Of a stretch of 17,082 bases of DNA, positions 8,908-16,991 are shown piece by piece (position 1 is the stretch's first letter; each line of letters starts with the position of its first letter). Both the position numbers and the translations under genes were made by a program. Source of the DNA: Actinomycetes bacterium (lineage in GTDB: Bacteria; Bacillota_I; Bacilli_A; RF39; UBA660); NCBI GenBank assembly GCA_021152765.1, contig JAGKUT010000003.1, positions 1 to 17,082 of the forward strand. The letters are read 5' to 3'. The notes under the pieces are model-generated. The model had not been told where the DNA came from. It did no database searches and saw nothing but the letters and a program-made list of their open reading frames with translations.

Positions 8908-10704
8908 ATGGAAAAACAAAGAACAAGAGATGAAATTGAAGAGAAGTATAAATGGGATTTAACAACAATATATAAATCTGATGAAGAATTTAATAAAGAA
9001 TTAAAAAATGTAAAAGAAGAACTAGAAAAAGTAACAAACTACAAAGGAAATATAGTAAATAGTTCAAAAAACTTATACACATATTTAACTGAATCAGATG
9101 CATTAGAAAGAAGACTATATAAACTATACTATTATGCACATCTAAATTTTGATAGTGAGACAACAAATCCTAAAAATCAAGAATTACAAGGAAGCGTTGA
9201 TAATTTATTACAAAGATATGGAGAATTAACAAGCTTTGTAACTCCAGAATTATTAAGTGTAGAATATGATAAAATAAAAGAATACTACAATGAAGAACCA
9301 CGCCTACTAGAATATGAATTTAACCTTGAATGTATTTATAGATATAAGAGTCATACACTAGATGAAAAAAGTGAAAAAATCTTATCTACATTCTCAAAAG
9401 TATTAGGTAGTCCAGAAGACTGTTATGATGCCTTAACAGATAGTGATATGACATTTGGAAATATAACTATAGATGGGAAAGAAACAGAATTAACAGAAAG
9501 CAATTATTCAAAATATATTAAAAATACAGATAAAAATGTGAGAAAAGAAGCATTTACTCGCCTTTTCTCAAAATATGGAGAATTTAAAAATACAATAACA
9601 AAAACATTCAAAGGAAACATAGATGCACTAGTCGCAGAAGCCAAAATAAGAAACTATAATAGTAGTATAGAAGCATCCCTTTATAGTGATAATATAGATG
9701 TAAGCGTATACAATAACTTAATAGATACAGTAAGTAATAACATGGATAAAATATATAAATACTTCAATCTAAAGAAAAAAATACTAGGTATAAAAGACTA
9801 TCATATATATGATGTATACTTAGATATGATACCAAAGTTTGATAAACACTATGAATTTGAAGAAGCAAAAGAATTAGTAATAAATGCTTTAAAACCATTA
9901 GGAGAAGACTACATAGAAATATTAAATAAAGCTTTTGATGAAAGATGGATAGATATATATAATAATAAAGGAAAAAGAGGAGGAGCTTATAGTAGTGGAT
10001 TCTATGATACAAATCCATTCGTACTATTAAACTACGAAGGAACATACCATGATGTATCAACACTTGCACACGAACTAGGACACTCAATGCATACATATTA
10101 CTCATGTCATAATAATCCATATCAACAGTCAAACTATAAAATCTTTGTAGCAGAAGTAGCAAGTACAGTAAACGAATTATTACTAGCAAAATATATGCTT
10201 AAAAATTCAAAAGAAAAAGAAGAAAAACTATTTATACTAAATCAATTACTAGAATTATATAAATCAACAATATATCGTCAAACAATGTTTGCAGAGTTCG
10301 AACAATTAATGCACAAAAAAGTAGAAAATGATGAAGTATTAACATACGAAAATATTTCAAATGAATACTACAAACTAAATCAAAAATATTTTGGAGACAC
10401 ATTAGTATTAGATGATTTAATAAAATATGAATGGGAAAGAATACCACATTTCTACTATAACTTCTATGTTTATAAATACGCAATAGGACTATCATGTGCA
10501 ACAAAAATAGTAGATGACATATTAAACAATAAAGAAAATGCTGTAGAAAACTACAAAAACTTCCTAAAATCAGGAGGAAGTGACTACCCAGCAAACGAAT
10601 TATTACTCGCTAATGTTGATGTAAAGAAAAAAGAAACAATAGAAAGTGCACTTAATATGTTTGATTCATTAATAGACGAATTTGAAACAATATACAATAG
10701 TTAG
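8908..10704 (+). CDS. pepF: M3-family oligoendopeptidase F
   Basis: This is a cytosolic zinc metallopeptidase that cleaves short peptides (typically about 7-17 residues) and acts in peptide turnover. The 598-residue length is right for PepF. The catalytic zinc motif HELGH is at residues 388-392, within STLAHELGHSMHTYYS, and a downstream FVAEVASTVNE supplies the third ligand region, the hallmark of M3. The N-terminal helical part starts with the YKWDLTTIYKSDEEF segment typical of PepF. ATG 8908 is chosen because AAAGGAG (8895-8901) precedes it by six bases; an in-frame TTG at 8890 would leave that site inside the gene. It lies between dnaK and dnaJ, only 13 bases before dnaJ, so it should be under HrcA control as part of the heat-shock operon, an unusual position for this gene. 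Confidence 0.94.
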   Translation: MEKQRTRDEIEEKYKWDLTTIYKSDEEFNKELKNVKEELEKVTNYKGNIVNSSKNLYTYLTESDALERRLYKLYYYAHLNFDSETTNPKNQELQGSVDNLLQRYGELTSFVTPELLSVEYDKIKEYYNEEPRLLEYEFNLECIYRYKSHTLDEKSEKILSTFSKVLGSPEDCYDALTDSDMTFGNITIDGKETELTESNYSKYIKNTDKNVRKEAFTRLFSKYGEFKNTITKTFKGNIDALVAEAKIRNYNSSIEASLYSDNIDVSVYNNLIDTVSNNMDKIYKYFNLKKKILGIKDYHIYDVYLDMIPKFDKHYEFEEAKELVINALKPLGEDYIEILNKAFDERWIDIYNNKGKRGGAYSSGFYDTNPFVLLNYEGTYHDVSTLAHELGHSMHTYYSCHNNPYQQSNYKIFVAEVASTVNELLLAKYMLKNSKEKEEKLFILNQLLELYKSTIYRQTMFAEFEQLMHKKVENDEVLTYENISNEYYKLNQKYFGDTLVLDDLIKYEWERIPHFYYNFYVYKYAIGLSCATKIVDDILNNKENAVENYKNFLKSGGSDYPANELLLANVDVKKKETIESALNMFDSLIDEFETIYNS

Positions 10705-10717
10705 AAGTGGGTGAATT

Positions 10718-11818
10718 ATGGAAAAAAGAGATTACTATGAGGTTCTTGGAGTTGATAAAAATGCATCAGATGCAGAAATAAAATCAGCCTTCAGAAAACT
10801 TGCTAAGAAATATCATCCGGACGTATCAAAAGAACCAGATGCAGCTGAAAAATTCAAAGAAGCACAAGAAGCATACGCTGTATTATCAGACGAGTCGAAA
10901 AGACGTCAATACGATCAATATGGTCATGCCGCATTCGATCAAATGAATGGTGGAGGAGGATTCGATTTCTCTGGATTTGACTTCTCAGATATATTTGGAG
11001 ACCTATTCGGAGAAGGTGGATTTAACTTTGGATTTGGCGGAAGAAACTCAAATAGAGCCACTAAAGGAAGAGATAAACTTGTAAGAGTTAATTTGACATT
11101 CGAAGAAGCAGTATTTGGATGTAAAAAAACTGTAAATCTTGATGTAAATGAAAATTGCTCACACTGTAGTGGTAAAGGTGGAACAGGAGAAACTACATGC
11201 TCAAGATGTCATGGAAGTGGAACAATAACTGCAGAACAAAGAACAATGTTTGGAACATTTATGTCAAGAACAACATGTCCAGACTGTAACGGAAAAGGAA
11301 AAACATACAAAGAAAAATGTTCACACTGTAGAGGAACAGGAAAAATAAAAACAAACAAAGATCTTGAAGTAAAAATACCTGCAGGAGTTGACACTGGTAA
11401 TCAACTAAGAATGTCAGGAAAAGGAGAAGCTGGAACAAACGGTGGACCAAATGGAGATATTTACTTAGAATTTAACGTAGAAAAACATGAAATATATGAA
11501 AGAGACGGAAATGATATTTATCTAGAACTTCCAATAACAATGTCAGAAGCCGCACTTGGCTGCAAAAAAGATGTTCCAACAATACATGGTAGTGTAAGAC
11601 TAACAATAAAAGAAGGAGCAGAAACCGGAGATAAATACAGATTAAAAGGAAAAGGAATAGAAGACGTTCATTCATATAGAACAGGTGACATGTATGTAAT
11701 AATAAATGTTACTACACCAAAAAAACTTACAAGAGACCAAAAGAAACTTTTTGAACAACTTTCTAAAACAGATCTAGAAGATGATTCAAGATACAATAAA
11801 ATAAAAAAATACTTATAA
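10718..11818 (+). CDS. dnaJ: Hsp40 co-chaperone DnaJ
   Basis: DnaJ delivers unfolded substrates to DnaK and stimulates its ATPase. The 366-residue protein is a complete type I DnaJ. The J-domain has HPD at residues 33-35; a glycine- and phenylalanine-rich linker (about 70-105, [12 protein letters not shown]) follows. The zinc-binding region has four CxxCxGxG repeats ([32 protein letters not shown]), and two beta-barrel client-binding domains complete it. ATG 10718 is preceded by GTGGGTGA. It is the last gene of the heat-shock operon and is followed by the strong terminator at 11867. Nothing is missing relative to the family. Confidence 0.97.
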   Translation: MEKRDYYEVLGVDKNASDAEIKSAFRKLAKKYHPDVSKEPDAAEKFKEAQEAYAVLSDESKRRQYDQYGHAAFDQMNGGGGFDFSGFDFSDIFGDLFGEGGFNFGFGGRNSNRATKGRDKLVRVNLTFEEAVFGCKKTVNLDVNENCSHCSGKGGTGETTCSRCHGSGTITAEQRTMFGTFMSRTTCPDCNGKGKTYKEKCSHCRGTGKIKTNKDLEVKIPAGVDTGNQLRMSGKGEAGTNGGPNGDIYLEFNVEKHEIYERDGNDIYLELPITMSEAALGCKKDVPTIHGSVRLTIKEGAETGDKYRLKGKGIEDVHSYRTGDMYVIINVTTPKKLTRDQKKLFEQLSKTDLEDDSRYNKIKKYL

Positions 11819-11866
11819 TGTTCAAAACAATACTTATGAACATATTTACAAAAAGTAAAAAGTTAT

Positions 11867-11893
11867 GCACACTAAAAAAATAGTGTGCTTTTT
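11867..11893 (+). terminator. Strong intrinsic terminator ending the heat-shock operon
   Basis: GCACACTA (11867-11874) and TAGTGTGC (11881-11888) form a perfect 8-bp stem with a six-A loop, followed by TTTTT. It lies 48 bases after dnaJ. A weaker upstream inverted repeat, ATGTTCA/TGAACAT (11818-11824 and 11837-11843), precedes it. Confidence 0.88.
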
Positions 11894-11903
11894 AACTGTT
11901 TTA

Positions 11904-11912
11904 TGATAAAAT
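11904..11912 (+). promoter_or_regulatory. Extended -10 promoter for the zinc-ribbon gene
   Basis: TGATAAAAT (TG at 11904-11905, TAAAAT at 11907-11912) is an extended -10 just after the heat-shock terminator. No convincing -35 is seen. The predicted start is close to GGAGG at 11921-11925. Confidence 0.5.
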
Positions 11913-11932
11913 TAAACTATGGAGGAATGAAT

Positions 11933-12595
11933 ATGGAAAAATTAAACTGTTCATCATGTGGAGGACACCTAGAAGTAGAAGAAAATAAAGAATATGCAAA
12001 ATGTAACCACTGTGGGGCAAGGTATAAACTAAATGAGGATTTAAACGTAAATATAAAACTTGATGATAACATGAAAGAAGTATTAAACAACGGATTAGGA
12101 ACAGTAAAACATGCATCAAAATTCATGTTAATACCTATTATTTTGTTTATAACTATTATTGTGCTATCATTTATATTTAGCTTTATAAATACTAGCAAAA
12201 ATAGAAAAACAGTAGAAGAAAGGCAAAAACAAATACAAGAACAAGTAAAACAACAACAAGAAAAAATAATGGAAGAGGCAAAACAACAACAAGAAAAGAT
12301 AGACCAAGAAAATAAAAAATGGGAAGAAGAACTAGATAAAAGTTCATTCAACTTTCAATTTATTAATGATAATGGAACTAAGAATGCATTTTTTCTAAAA
12401 AGTACATTAGACGAAATAATACAAAGTAACAAAACAAACGATAGAAAAGTAGCACTTGTATTTAATGGAATAGAAACAACAGATGAAGCAGAAATAATAA
12501 ATATCAAACACTCACTAGATGGCGACTATGAAGTATCAATAAATTATGATGATACTGGATATATTAATAAAATAATAGTAGATAAAATTAACTAA
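11933..12595 (+). CDS. Membrane-anchored zinc-ribbon protein with coiled coil, function unknown
   Basis: The 220-residue protein has four parts. An N-terminal zinc ribbon has CxxC pairs C6/C9 and C24/C27. A single hydrophobic segment spans about residues 64-85. A Gln/Glu/Lys-rich coiled coil runs about 93-137 and contains an internal repeat of KQQQEKI. A C-terminal domain of about 80 residues (140-220) is predicted soluble and has no motif I recognise. The ribbon would face the cytoplasm if the first part stays inside, but topology is not decided by the sequence. ATG 11933 is preferred over in-frame upstream starts because GGAGG (11921-11925) lies seven bases before it; ATG 11927 is too close. 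It has its own promoter and terminator, so it is not part of the dnaJ transcript. Confidence 0.75.
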   Translation: MEKLNCSSCGGHLEVEENKEYAKCNHCGARYKLNEDLNVNIKLDDNMKEVLNNGLGTVKHASKFMLIPIILFITIIVLSFIFSFINTSKNRKTVEERQKQIQEQVKQQQEKIMEEAKQQQEKIDQENKKWEEELDKSSFNFQFINDNGTKNAFFLKSTLDEIIQSNKTNDRKVALVFNGIETTDEAEIINIKHSLDGDYEVSINYDDTGYINKIIVDKIN

Positions 12596-12622
12596 AATAC
12601 TAATTAAATTTAGTATTTTTTT
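12595..12622 (+). terminator. Intrinsic terminator of the zinc-ribbon gene
   Basis: AAATACTAA (12595-12603) and TTAGTATTT (12610-12618) form a 9-bp stem, with T to 12622. The left arm starts at the last base of the TAA stop. The host-like composition ends about here. Confidence 0.82.
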
Positions 12623-12637
12623 AGTTTAATTAAATAT

Positions 12638-12988
12638 ATGAAAAATTATGACAACTATTTTCTTCCTGTAGATAATATGGAAGAAGCAAAAAGATATTAT
12701 GAGGAAATATTGGGGTTAAAAAAGAAATTTGATTTTTCTGATAAGGGAATGGTTGCTTATAATATTGGAAATGAAGAACCTGCAATAATTTTAAAAGACA
12801 AAAATAAATTTGAGAATTTAAAGCCTACAATATGGTTTGAAGTAGAAGATGTTGCAATCTTCTATAAAGAAATGTTGAATAATGGTATAAAATTTTTGAG
12901 TGAGCCTTTTAAAATTGGAACTGGTAATGCAGTCGAGTTTGAAGATCCATTTGGAAATAGACTTGGCGTTACAGATTATATTAAGTAA
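12638..12988 (+). CDS. VOC-superfamily (glyoxalase/bleomycin-resistance fold) protein
   Basis: This 116-residue protein has the two beta-alpha-beta-beta-beta modules of the vicinal oxygen chelate fold: LPVDNMEEAKRYYEEILGL at the start, WFEVEDVAIFYKEMLNNGI for the second module, and the closing FEDPFGNRLGVTDYIK with the characteristic ExxDPxGN-like turn. Members include glyoxalase I, fosfomycin and bleomycin resistance proteins and many uncharacterised small-molecule binders; the substrate cannot be read from the sequence. The start has no visible Shine-Dalgarno (the preceding bases are AATTAAATAT), unlike most genes to its left. It ends 12 bases before a PadR-type gene, with which it is probably cotranscribed. 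Codons are T-ending, unlike those before 12.6 kb. Confidence 0.8.
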   Translation: MKNYDNYFLPVDNMEEAKRYYEEILGLKKKFDFSDKGMVAYNIGNEEPAIILKDKNKFENLKPTIWFEVEDVAIFYKEMLNNGIKFLSEPFKIGTGNAVEFEDPFGNRLGVTDYIK

Positions 12989-13000
12989 GAAGTAGAGATT

Positions 13001-13528
13001 ATGTCAAATATAGATTTGGTATTATTAGGACTTATTAAACAAAAATCACAAAGTGCTTATGATATTAAAAAAAATATAGAATATCGTAATATACCAAGAT
13101 GGGTAAAAATTAGTGAACAGTCTATTTATAAGAAAGTATTACAATTGGAATCAAAAGAATATATTGTTAGCCATAAAGAGAAAGAGGGAAATATGCCAGA
13201 TAAAGCAATATATACTATTACTAACAAAGGTAATGATTATTTTAATAGACTTATGAATGATATTTCAAATTCTGATGTTAGTCTATATTTGGATTTTAAT
13301 ATTATTATCACGAATTTAGATTTAGTAGATGATGAACAAAAAAAGATTCTTGTTTCTAATATAAAATCAAAGATATTAGAATTAAAAGAATTACTAAATG
13401 AAAGACAATCTCATAGACAACATATTCCTAATGTTGGAAAACAAATGTTTAAACAACAATTAGCATTAGTAGAAACATTAGAAAAGTGGATAATTGATTT
13501 TGAGAATAGTTTAAAAGAACAAAATTAG
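13001..13528 (+). CDS. PadR-family transcriptional regulator
   Basis: PadR proteins are dimeric winged-helix repressors that often respond to toxic small molecules and frequently control adjacent transporter or detoxification genes. Residues 1-90 show the pattern: LVLLGLIKQKSQSAYDIKKNIE, ISEQSIYKKVLQLESKEYIV and the wing IYTITNKGNDYFNRLM. The rest (about 95-175) is a helical dimerisation domain (LLNERQSHRQH, QLALVETLEKWI). It lies between the VOC gene (12 bases) and the tetracycline resistance gene (49 bases) on the same strand, so it is a candidate regulator of both; that is inference. The upstream purine stretch AGAAGTAGAGA is a weak ribosome-binding site. Codon use matches the accessory block. 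Confidence 0.85.
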   Translation: MSNIDLVLLGLIKQKSQSAYDIKKNIEYRNIPRWVKISEQSIYKKVLQLESKEYIVSHKEKEGNMPDKAIYTITNKGNDYFNRLMNDISNSDVSLYLDFNIIITNLDLVDDEQKKILVSNIKSKILELKELLNERQSHRQHIPNVGKQMFKQQLALVETLEKWIIDFENSLKEQN

Positions 13529-13577
13529 TAAATATTGATTTTAAGTTAAAAGATAAATTTGTAGGGAGGGAAATTCA

Positions 13578-15500
13578 ATGAAAATAATCAACATTGGTAT
13601 TCTTGCTCATGTAGATGCAGGAAAGACAACTTTAACGGAAAGTCTGCTTTATACAAGTGGAGCGATTTTAGAATTAGGCAGTGTAGATAAGGGAACAACA
13701 AGGACAGATACTATGTTTTTAGAACGTCAGCGTGGAATCACAATTCAGGCAGCAGTTACTTCTTTTAATTGGAATGACTACAAAATCAATATTGTAGATA
13801 CTCCTGGACATACAGATTTTATAACAGAAGTGTATCGTTCCTTATCTGTTCTTGATGGAGCTATTTTAGTAATTTCTGCTAAAGATGGTGTACAAGCACA
13901 AACAAGAATACTATTCCATGCACTTCAAAAAATGAATATACCAACAATTATTTTTATAAATAAAATAGATCAGTATGGAATTAACTTAAATAATATTTAT
14001 CAAAATATCAAAGAAAAACTTTCAAATGATATTATTGTTATGCAAAATGTAACATTAACTCCAGAAATATCAATTAAAAATATTATTGATTTAGATGATT
14101 GGGATCCTGTAATTTCCAAAAATGATAAACTTTTAGAAAAATATATTGCAGGAGAAAAATTGACTATACAAGAATTAACGTATGAAGAATATAGGTGTGT
14201 TAAAAAAGGTTCGTTGTTTCCTATATACCATGGAAGTGCTAGAAATAATATAGGGACTCAACAACTCATCGAAGCTATTTCAAATCTTTTTTGTTCTGAA
14301 ATGAATGAGAATGATTCAGAACTATGTGGAAGAGTTTTTAAAATTGAATATACAGACCATAAGCAAAGATTAGTTTATTTGCGTCTTTACAGTGGAACAT
14401 TACACTTACGAGATACAATTATATTGCCATCGAAAAAGAAAGTGAAACTTACAGAAATATATATTCCTTCAAATGGGGAAATGATACAGACAAAAATAGT
14501 TTGTTCTGGAGATATTTTTATTATACCTAACAATACATTAAGATTGAACGATATTATAGGAAATGAAAAGATTTTGCCATGCAATGTATGGAATGACAAG
14601 ACTGTACCAATACTACGAACAAGAATTGAACCGATAAAAATAGAAGAGAGAGAAAAATTATTGGATGCTCTTACAGAAATTGCAGATACTGATCCTCTTT
14701 TACGTTATTATGTTGATACGATAACACATGAAATCGTCATTTCTTTTTTAGGAACAGTGCAGTTAGAAGTTATCTGTTCTCTGTTGATTGAAAAATATCA
14801 CATAAACATAAGAATCGAAGATCCAACCGTAATTTATTTGGAAAAGCCATTACAAAAGGCAGATTATACTATTCATATTGAAGTACCACCAAATCCATTT
14901 TGGGCATCAATTGGATTATCAATAACTCCACTTCCAATTGGCAGTGGAATACAGTACGAAAGCAAAGTTTCACTCGGTTATTTAAATCAAAGTTTCCAAA
15001 ATGCAGTAAGAGAAGGTATTAATTATGGACTGGAGCAAGGTTTGTATGGTTGGAAAGTAACAGATTGTAAAATATGTTTTGAATATGGTGTTTATTATAG
15101 CCCTGTTAGTACTCCCTCGGATTTTCGCTTTCTTGCCCCAATTGTACTTGAACAAGCATTGAAAAAAGCGGGAACGCAATTATTAGAGCCATATTTTTCG
15201 TTTATACTTTTTACACCACAGGGATACTTTTCTCGTGCATATAATGATGCACAAAAACATTGTGCAATAATTGAAACAAGTCAATCAAAAAATGATGAAG
15301 TTATTTTTACAGGACATATTCCTGTACGTTGTATTAATGAATATCGTAATACTTTAACTCTATATACAAATGGGCAAGCAGTTTTTTTGACAGAATTTAA
15401 AGATTATCAAATTGCTACTTGTGAACCAGTTATTCAATCACGTAGACCAAATAATCGAATAGATAAAGTACGCCATATGTTTAATAAAAAAGAAAATTAA
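13578..15500 (+). CDS. tet(44): Tetracycline resistance ribosomal protection protein, Tet(44)-like
   Basis: This is a translational GTPase related to EF-G that binds the 70S ribosome and displaces tetracycline from the decoding site. At 640 residues it has the length of Tet(M)/Tet(O)/Tet(W). The G domain shows AHVDAGKTT (residues 10-18), DTPGH (74-78) and NKID (128-131). The domain IV loop [11 protein letters not shown], which reaches the drug site, is intact, and the C-terminal [13 protein letters not shown] is conserved. From memory of the family the sequence is closest to Tet(44), first described in Campylobacter fetus, and clearly distant from Tet(M); an alignment is needed for allele naming. 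AGGGAGG precedes ATG 13578. The attenuator leader typical of tet(M)/tet(O) genes is absent, as only 49 bases separate it from the PadR gene. No break or missing catalytic residue is seen. Confidence 0.95.
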   Translation: MKIINIGILAHVDAGKTTLTESLLYTSGAILELGSVDKGTTRTDTMFLERQRGITIQAAVTSFNWNDYKINIVDTPGHTDFITEVYRSLSVLDGAILVISAKDGVQAQTRILFHALQKMNIPTIIFINKIDQYGINLNNIYQNIKEKLSNDIIVMQNVTLTPEISIKNIIDLDDWDPVISKNDKLLEKYIAGEKLTIQELTYEEYRCVKKGSLFPIYHGSARNNIGTQQLIEAISNLFCSEMNENDSELCGRVFKIEYTDHKQRLVYLRLYSGTLHLRDTIILPSKKKVKLTEIYIPSNGEMIQTKIVCSGDIFIIPNNTLRLNDIIGNEKILPCNVWNDKTVPILRTRIEPIKIEEREKLLDALTEIADTDPLLRYYVDTITHEIVISFLGTVQLEVICSLLIEKYHINIRIEDPTVIYLEKPLQKADYTIHIEVPPNPFWASIGLSITPLPIGSGIQYESKVSLGYLNQSFQNAVREGINYGLEQGLYGWKVTDCKICFEYGVYYSPVSTPSDFRFLAPIVLEQALKKAGTQLLEPYFSFILFTPQGYFSRAYNDAQKHCAIIETSQSKNDEVIFTGHIPVRCINEYRNTLTLYTNGQAVFLTEFKDYQIATCEPVIQSRRPNNRIDKVRHMFNKKEN

Positions 15501-15530
15501 GTTACTATTCGCTAAATTACAAGTATACTT

Positions 15531-15569
15531 TAAGATGTAAATAATTTAATATTTATATCTTATTTTTTT
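15531..15569 (+). terminator. Intrinsic terminator after the tet gene
   Basis: A 13-bp stem (15531-15543 with 15550-15562, one G-T pair) with a six-base loop is followed by seven T (15563-15569). It lies 30 bases after the tet stop and would isolate the IS110 remnant from read-through. Confidence 0.85.
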
Positions 15570-15609
15570 GTGTTAAATTATTTACCAAGAGTTTAAGTGA
15601 GAACAGCAA

Positions 15610-16788
15610 ATTGCTAAAGGAAAAAGTATGGTAATGTTATCTACAGAATATGGAGAAGTATTAATTGAACCAAAAGAAATTAAACATAATTTAAAAGATT
15701 TTGATGAATTAAAAAATCAAATTAATAATTTTAAATTAGATGATTTAACAATATTTATGGAATCAACAGGAATCTATCATTTATCAGTAGAAAGATATTT
15801 TAAAGAAAATGAGTTTAATACTTTAGTAATAAATAGTTTAACTACTAAAAATAATTATGATACTTTAAGGAAAACAAAAACAGATACTAAAGATTGTATG
15901 AGATTAGCCAAGTTATTTTTTGTTAATGAAGTAGAATATCACGATTTATCAAAGAAAGATTTATATGCAAATTTAAAAGCAATGACAAGACAATATTTTT
16001 ATCTAACACAGTTAAATGTTAGTTGTAAAAATAGATATAAGAGATTGATTAATATTTGTTTTCCAGAGTTTGAAGAAATATTCAAAGGCAGTAGAATTTA
16101 TGAAGAAACAGCTTTAAATTTTATAAAAACATTTCCTCATGCTTATATTGTTAAAGAAAAAAGAATTGATGCTTTATATAACAACTTATATAAAACTAAT
16201 TCAAGACATGATTATTATTACAAAAGATTAGCAAATAAAATTAAAGAGATTTCTCTTAATTCTTATCCAGGAGTAGATAAAGAACATTCAGATGTTAAAA
16301 ATTTATCAGATATGGCAAGTATTTTACAAGAAAACACTAAGACAATAAATGAGTTAAAAAACAAGATGATTGAAACAGCAAAAAAGTCACCTTACTTTGA
16401 TATTATTAATTCATTTTATGGTATTGGAGAAGTATTAACAACTGAATTACTTGGAGAACTTGGAGATATTACAAGATTTGATAATCATAAACAACTAATT
16501 GCTTTTTGTGGTTTAGATCCAACAATTATACAATCAGGAAAAAGTATTAATGTTCATGGAACAATCTCTAAACGAGGGAATAAATATGCAAGATGGATAT
16601 TATTTAATATTAGCCAAATGGTAGTTAAATTAGGTCATCAATGTCCTAATCATCCAGTTTATAATTATTATTTAACAAAAAAAGCAGAAGGCAAACATTA
16701 CTATGAAAGCCTAACTGCATGTTCAACAAAAATATTAAGAATGTTATATACAATGTGCAAAAATAATACAACATTCAAAATAAATTAA
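15610..16788 (+). mobile_element. IS110-family insertion sequence remnant, left end missing
   Basis: Homology to IS110 transposases starts abruptly at the codons for IAKGKS (15610), just past where GID should be, and an in-frame TGA at 15598-15600 blocks extension. The left end of the element is therefore lost or lies across a junction. IS110 elements lack ordinary terminal inverted repeats, so the right end cannot be placed; it may lie in the non-coding stretch after 16788. Confidence 0.7.
15628..16788 (+). CDS. IS110-family transposase, N-terminally truncated
   Basis: IS110 transposases (DEDD recombinases guided by a bridge RNA) insert through a RuvC-like domain and a C-terminal Tnp domain with a catalytic serine. 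From ATG 15628 there are 386 residues. The RuvC-like half keeps the Glu motif (FMESTGIYH) and the two downstream Asp in KTKTDTKDCMRLAK. The C-terminal domain has FYGIGEVLTTELLGELGDITRF, AFCGLDP and GTISKRGNKYARW, whose Ser is the likely nucleophile. The family begins with a GIDxxKGKS segment. Here only IAKGKS is present in the preceding codons, before a stop at 15598, so the first catalytic Asp is absent and the enzyme is probably dead. AAAGGA at 15616-15621 could still drive translation. Its T-rich third positions differ from the chromosomal genes to the left. Confidence 0.88.
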   Translation: MVMLSTEYGEVLIEPKEIKHNLKDFDELKNQINNFKLDDLTIFMESTGIYHLSVERYFKENEFNTLVINSLTTKNNYDTLRKTKTDTKDCMRLAKLFFVNEVEYHDLSKKDLYANLKAMTRQYFYLTQLNVSCKNRYKRLINICFPEFEEIFKGSRIYEETALNFIKTFPHAYIVKEKRIDALYNNLYKTNSRHDYYYKRLANKIKEISLNSYPGVDKEHSDVKNLSDMASILQENTKTINELKNKMIETAKKSPYFDIINSFYGIGEVLTTELLGELGDITRFDNHKQLIAFCGLDPTIIQSGKSINVHGTISKRGNKYARWILFNISQMVVKLGHQCPNHPVYNYYLTKKAEGKHYYESLTACSTKILRMLYTMCKNNTTFKIN

Positions 16789-16821
16789 CAAATTCATTTT
16801 ATCACATATATTACTATAATA

Positions 16822-16859
16822 CACGAAAAATTTAAAAAATGCCTATTTTCGTGATTTTT
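16822..16859 (+). terminator. Probable terminator after the transposase
   Basis: CACGAAAA (16822-16829) and TTTTCGTG (16846-16853) form a perfect 8-bp stem with a 16-base loop, followed by ATTTTTG. The large loop makes it weaker than the others. The arms could alternatively be a palindrome belonging to an element end. Confidence 0.5.
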
Positions 16860-16863
16860 GTCG

Positions 16864-16872
16864 TGGTATAAT
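16864..16872 (+). promoter_or_regulatory. Extended -10 promoter in the 3' non-coding region
   Basis: TGGTATAAT (TG at 16864-16865, TATAAT at 16867-16872) is a perfect extended -10; the -35 region is poor. No ORF follows within 200 bases, so it would drive either a small RNA or a long leader. Confidence 0.5.
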
Positions 16873-16878
16873 ATTTAT

Positions 16879-16991
16879 ATAAATTTAATATTGACAAAAC
16901 TTAGATAGTCAATTTATTAATTAGTTCGGAAGATTAAGAGATTGCGATAAGAGAAGTTGGTGATATCCAACTTTTTATTTTGAATAAAATA
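16879..16991 (+). ncRNA. Candidate structured small RNA
   Basis: Downstream of the extended -10 at 16864 there are three local hairpins with no reading frame of note: ATTGAC/GTCAAT (16890-16895 with 16908-16913), AAGTTGG/CCAACTT (16954-16960 with 16967-16973) followed by five T, and TATTTT/AAAATA (16976-16981 with 16986-16991). The second looks like an intrinsic terminator, which would give an RNA of about 100 bases. The position next to an IS110 transposase raises the idea of a bridge RNA, known to lie in the non-coding ends of IS110 elements, but no guide-target match has been shown. I recognise no riboswitch or known RNA family. Confidence 0.35.

Noticed and set aside
8890..8908. TTG start of pepF at 8890
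   Set aside because: AAAGGAG at 8895-8901 lies between TTG and ATG 8908, so ATG 8908 is the better start.
13529..13577. Attenuator leader peptide upstream of the tet gene
   Set aside because: Only 49 bases separate PadR and tet, without a short ORF or paired terminator and antiterminator stems.
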